Part shown: positions 61,092-64,000 of the stretch, piece by piece
Layout of the letters: each line of letters starts with the position of its first letter
Position numbering within the stretch: the stretch's first letter is position 1
From: Streptomyces griseoluteus
Lineage (GTDB): Bacteria; Actinomycetota; Actinomycetes; Streptomycetales; Streptomycetaceae
Length of the DNA stretch: 64,000 nt
NCBI RefSeq assembly: GCF_004784465.1
Contig: NZ_SRRU01000008.1
Span: 1 to 64,000, forward strand
Direction of reading: 5' to 3'
Made by a program: the position numbers and the translations under genes
Notes under the pieces: model-generated
What the model was told of the DNA's origin: nothing
What the model saw: only the letters and a program-made list of their open reading frames with translations
The model's database searches: none

Positions 61092-62390
61092 ATGGACGGC
61101 TTCGACGTGGACCAGGCGTTGCGGGAAGCGCTGGACCGGCTCACCCTGCTGGACCAGACCACCGCCGTACTGGCGAGCACGCTCGACGCGGCGGAGGGGA
61201 TCAGCCGCGTGTGCCGGGTGCTCGTGCCCGCGCTGGCCGACTGGAGCGTGGGCGACCTGATGGACGAGGCGGGCCGGCTGGAGCGCGTCTGCGTCACCCG
61301 CCGGGAACCGGGCACCCCGATGGTCGCCATGACCGGTGTGCTGCCCGGCGTCGGGGAGGACTCCGACGACCCGTGGTCGCGGGTGCTGCGGGGAGCGGGC
61401 GCGCTGCTGCTGTCCGCCGAGCGGTTCGAGCCGGACCCGGAGACCCCCGACCCGCTCCACGCGCTCAACAACGAGCTGTTCGGGCGGCTGGGCGGCGGCT
61501 CGGGCATCGTCGCGCCGCTGCGTGCCCGGCGGCGGGTGCTCGGCGCGCTGACCCTGGTCCGCGAGCCCGGCCGGGCCCCGTTCGGGGAGGAGGACCTGGC
61601 GCTGGTGGAGGGGCTGGCGCACCGGGTGGCCCTAGCCGTGGACAACGCCCGGCTGCACGCCGAGGTGCAGACCATCGCCGAGCGCATGCAGCGCTCGCTG
61701 CTGCCCCGGCTGCCCGTCATCGACGGCCTGCGCATCGCCGCCCGCTACGTCCCCGCCGCCTCGTCCGCGCAGGTGGGCGGCGACTGGTACGACAGCTTCG
61801 AGTTGCCCCAGGGTGACATCGCGCTGATCATCGGCGACGTCACCGGCCACGACCTCCAGGCGGCGGTCGCCATGAGCCAGATCCGCAACATGCTGCGCGG
61901 CATCGCCTGCGACCGCCAGGAGCCGCCCGCCCGCATCCTGCGCCGGCTGGACCTGGCGATGGCCGTCCTCTACCCGCAACAGACCGCCACTTGCGTCTAC
62001 GCCCTGCTCAAGGGACCGGAGAACGGCCGCTACCAACTGGACTGGGCGTCCGCCGGCCATCTGCCGCCACTGCTGATCACCCCGGCCGGGGACACCACGT
62101 ACCTGGACACCGGGCGCGGCCTGGTGCTCGGCGTCGACCCCGAGAGCCCCCGCACCGGCGCCACGACCGTGCTGCCGCCCGCGAGCACCGTGCTGCTCTA
62201 CACCGACGGCCTGGTCGAACGCCGGGGCGAGTCCCTCGACCACGGCCTCATCCGGCTGCGCCAGCACGCGGCCGCCCTGGTCGACCAGGAGCTGGACGTG
62301 ATGTGCGAGGAACTGCTCACCGGCCTCGCCCCGGACGCCCAGGACGACGTGGCCCTGATCGCCCTGCGGCTGCCTCCCTCCGCTCTCTGA
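61092..62390 (+). CDS. GAF-domain SpoIIE-type PP2C phosphatase
   Basis: A 432-residue protein with an N-terminal GAF domain (residues 20-185, LGALTLVREPGRAPFGEEDL) and a C-terminal PP2C/SpoIIE domain (about 200-430). The latter has LQ-type lead MQRSLLPRLPVIDGLRIAAR, metal ligands in GGDWYDSFELP and GDVTGHDLQAAVAM, and TVLLYTDGLVERR, DDVALIALRL. It probably dephosphorylates anti-anti-sigma factors in SigB-like partner switching, parallel to the phosphatase at 19.3 kb. The start follows the SigB-like promoter; a GTG at 61083 lies within the presumed promoter. Confidence 0.85.
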   Translation: MDGFDVDQALREALDRLTLLDQTTAVLASTLDAAEGISRVCRVLVPALADWSVGDLMDEAGRLERVCVTRREPGTPMVAMTGVLPGVGEDSDDPWSRVLRGAGALLLSAERFEPDPETPDPLHALNNELFGRLGGGSGIVAPLRARRRVLGALTLVREPGRAPFGEEDLALVEGLAHRVALAVDNARLHAEVQTIAERMQRSLLPRLPVIDGLRIAARYVPAASSAQVGGDWYDSFELPQGDIALIIGDVTGHDLQAAVAMSQIRNMLRGIACDRQEPPARILRRLDLAMAVLYPQQTATCVYALLKGPENGRYQLDWASAGHLPPLLITPAGDTTYLDTGRGLVLGVDPESPRTGATTVLPPASTVLLYTDGLVERRGESLDHGLIRLRQHAAALVDQELDVMCEELLTGLAPDAQDDVALIALRLPPSAL

Positions 62391-62416
62391 CGGGGGCCGA
62401 TGCGCGGGAGGCGGGC

Positions 62417-63595
62417 ATGACAGGCGGGTCCGCGTGGCACCCGCCCTCTGTGCGAGGGATACATGCGGCATGGCAAGGGCTGACGGCGGACATCTCGGCG
62501 GCGGGCGCCGCGGCGCGACGGGCCTGGTCGGGGCCGGGCCGCGACCGCGACCTCGTGGTGCAGGTGCTCAAGGCCGCGCTCGCCGCCTGGGTGGCCTGGG
62601 CGGTGGCGGGCTGGTGGCTTCAGGCGCCGGTGGCCTTCGTCGCGCCCTGGGTGGCGGTGGTGCTGGTCGAGTCCACCGTCTACCGCTCCCTCACCCACGG
62701 CCTCCAGCAGCTGGCGGCTATCGCGGTGGGCACCATCGTCGCCACCGCCGTGGGGCTGCTGCTCCCGCACACCGAGGTCGCGATGGCGGTCGTCCTGCCA
62801 CTGGTGCTGCTGCTCGGCCAGTGGCACCGGCTCGGCAGCCAGGGCATCTACGCCGCCACCGGCGCCCTGTTCAGCCTGACCGCCGGACCCGTCTCCGTCA
62901 TCACCTCCGCCGCCCGGCTCGGCGAGGCGCTGTTCGGCGCGGCGGTCGGCCTCGCCGTCAACGCCCTGATCCGGCCGCCCGTCTATCTGCGCGACGCCCG
63001 CGCCGTGCTCCAGGACGCGGCCGACGAGGCCCACGACATCCTCCAGGAGGTGGCCCAGGGGCTCGCCGAGGGGAAACTCGACGCCGACGAGGCGTCCGGC
63101 TGGCACGACCGCGCCGTGCGGCTGTACCCCCTGGTCGAACAGGCCAAGGCCGCCGTCGGCTGGAACCGGGAGAGCCTGCGCGTCAACCTGCGCCACCGCC
63201 GCAGGGCCGTACCCCGGGCCGACCGGGGCTACGACGACGCGGCCACCGTGCTGGAGTACGCCGCCGTGCACACCGCGGGCGTCACCCGGACCGTGCTGGA
63301 GACCGTCTCCGACGAGGACCAGGCCGCCCGGCTGGAGCCGGGCCTGGCCCGGCACTACGCCCGCTACCTCGGTCTGACCGCGCACGCCCTGCGTCTGTAC
63401 AGCAACAGCCGCTTCGGACCCGCGAGCGACGACGGGCTGCGCGACGCGGTGCACGACATGCGCCAGACGCTCCGGACACTGCGCCAGGACCTGGTCCGCA
63501 CCACCACCGACGACCCCGGCGGCGTCGCCGTCTACGGCGCCCTGCTCACCCAGGCCCACCGCCTGGCCGACCAGATGGTGTCGTCCGCCGAGTGA
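62417..63595 (+). CDS. FUSC/aromatic-acid-exporter-like membrane protein
   Basis: A 392-residue protein: about six membrane helices in residues 45-175 (VLKAALAAWVAWAVAGWWLQ, LPLVLLLGQWHRLGSQGIYA, LFGAAVGLAVNALIRPPVYL), then a long cytoplasmic helical domain. The layout AAxAxWxA-type first helix, then NALIRPPVY, matches FUSC/DUF939 (ArAE-like) proteins, often called aromatic acid exporters. GGGAGG lies five bases before the ATG at 62417. It follows the phosphatase by 26 bp and may be co-transcribed with it. Confidence 0.75.
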   Translation: MTGGSAWHPPSVRGIHAAWQGLTADISAAGAAARRAWSGPGRDRDLVVQVLKAALAAWVAWAVAGWWLQAPVAFVAPWVAVVLVESTVYRSLTHGLQQLAAIAVGTIVATAVGLLLPHTEVAMAVVLPLVLLLGQWHRLGSQGIYAATGALFSLTAGPVSVITSAARLGEALFGAAVGLAVNALIRPPVYLRDARAVLQDAADEAHDILQEVAQGLAEGKLDADEASGWHDRAVRLYPLVEQAKAAVGWNRESLRVNLRHRRRAVPRADRGYDDAATVLEYAAVHTAGVTRTVLETVSDEDQAARLEPGLARHYARYLGLTAHALRLYSNSRFGPASDDGLRDAVHDMRQTLRTLRQDLVRTTTDDPGGVAVYGALLTQAHRLADQMVSSAE

Positions 63596-63599
63596 CCCG

Positions 63600-63625
63600 G
63601 TTACGGACCGCCGCCCCTCGGGTAC
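63600..63625 (+). promoter_or_regulatory. Possible SigB-like promoter before ligD-type gene
   Basis: GTTACG (63600-63605) and GGGTAC (63620-63625) are 14 bases apart, 44 bp before the start of the polymerase gene. The pattern resembles the one before the GAF/PP2C gene, but the match is short. Confidence 0.3.
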
Positions 63626-63668
63626 CCGGCGGGACACGAGGGCCGAGCCTGGCTAGGGAGGGCGACGC

Positions 63669-64000
63669 ATGACCGCCGAGGACCACAGGGTGCGCGCCGG
63701 GCGCCGTACCGTCGAGCTGCACCGGCCGGACAAGGTGCTCTTCCCGGCCGGCGGCGGTCACCCGGCGTACACCAAGGCGGACCTCGTGGCGTACTACCGC
63801 GAGGTGGCGCCCTTCATGCTGCCGGGGCTGCGCGGGCGGCCGCTGATGCTGGAGCGGTATCCCGACGGGATCGAGGGGCCCCGGTTCATGCAGAAGAACA
63901 CCCCCGACCACTACCCGGAGTGGATCCCGCGGGCCGAGGTGCCCAAGGAAGGCGGCACGGTCCGCCACACCGTGTGCGACAGCGTCGCCACCCTGCTCCA
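63669..64000 (+). CDS. LigD-type DNA polymerase/primase domain protein, 3' truncated by window
   Basis: The first 110 residues of a LigD polymerase-domain protein: VELHRPDKVLFPAGGGHPAY, YTKADLVAYYREVAPFMLPG, RPLMLERYPDGIEGPRFMQK and KNTPDHYPEWIPRAE are the familiar start of this archaeo-eukaryotic primase-like domain of bacterial non-homologous end joining. The rest lies beyond the window, so it is not known whether a ligase or nuclease domain is fused. GGGAGG precedes the ATG at 63669. Confidence 0.85.
   Translation, partial: MTAEDHRVRAGRRTVELHRPDKVLFPAGGGHPAYTKADLVAYYREVAPFMLPGLRGRPLMLERYPDGIEGPRFMQKNTPDHYPEWIPRAEVPKEGGTVRHTVCDSVATLL

Overview
This 64 kb window is chromosomal DNA of a Streptomyces or very close relative. 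The grounds are very high GC with strong third-position GC bias, GTG/TTG starts and probable leaderless genes. Others are one TTA (bldA-type) codon in an otherwise TTA-free set, a Streptomyces-type gas-vesicle cluster, a metY-metX pair and a monomeric NADP isocitrate dehydrogenase. I saw no tRNA, rRNA or CRISPR array. All functional calls come from reading protein motifs by eye; no database search was run.

Layout. 1-8.5 kb: a transposase fragment, a short-chain dehydrogenase, a TetR/DUF4267 divergent pair with two palindromic operators, a sugar-kinase remnant, an acyl-CoA ligase plus MHS-family transporter divergent from a GAF/PucR regulator, and an integrase remnant. 8.5-17.5 kb: a secreted protein, an aldehyde dehydrogenase and a seven-gene leftward operon for four-carbon acid sugars (ltnD-otnK-otnC-MFS-otnI-denD-gntR). 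In that operon two dehydrogenases (L-threonate, D-erythronate) feed one isomerase/kinase/decarboxylase route to DHAP, and the 5' palindrome overlaps the -10. 17.6-27.3 kb: a phospholipase-D-type synthase, a STAS/PP2C partner-switch pair, a MarR/MFS efflux pair, DinB-like and HTH-ClpN regulator genes sharing tandem operators, an intact IS630-type element inserted exactly at a stop codon, and a hydrolase. 27.4-34.8 kb: a leader-peptide ORF and a glutathione-transferase-like protein lacking the CPW motif, N-formylglutamate amidohydrolase, metX/metY, idh and DUF4186. 34.9-44.8 kb: an HD phosphohydrolase, an MscS channel, two membrane-anchored collagen-like proteins, enoyl-CoA hydratase, an ABC exporter behind a SoxR-type promoter, and a LytTR regulator / DUF485 / sodium-solute symporter / LytS kinase operon. 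45-53.4 kb: a baeRF-family protein, LysR/aldo-keto reductase, SRPBCC proteins, a TTA-containing methyltransferase, a frameshifted SDR and a molybdopterin oxidoreductase. 53.4-59.5 kb: gas-vesicle genes gvpO-A-F-G-J-L-S-K (leftward) with two divergent genes for proteins with extreme acidic and basic tails. 59.5-64 kb: epoxide hydrolase, a tail-anchored small protein, a second GAF/PP2C phosphatase behind a SigB-like promoter, a FUSC-like membrane protein and the start of a LigD-type polymerase gene.

The observations I rate highest are the paired collagen-like membrane proteins with opposite charge blocks, the cysteine-less GST-like protein behind a leader peptide and hairpin, the MerR-type 19-bp-spaced promoter of the ABC exporter, the charge-tailed proteins beside the gas-vesicle genes, the IS insertion that preserves a stop codon, and the tandem operators of the HTH-ClpN protein.
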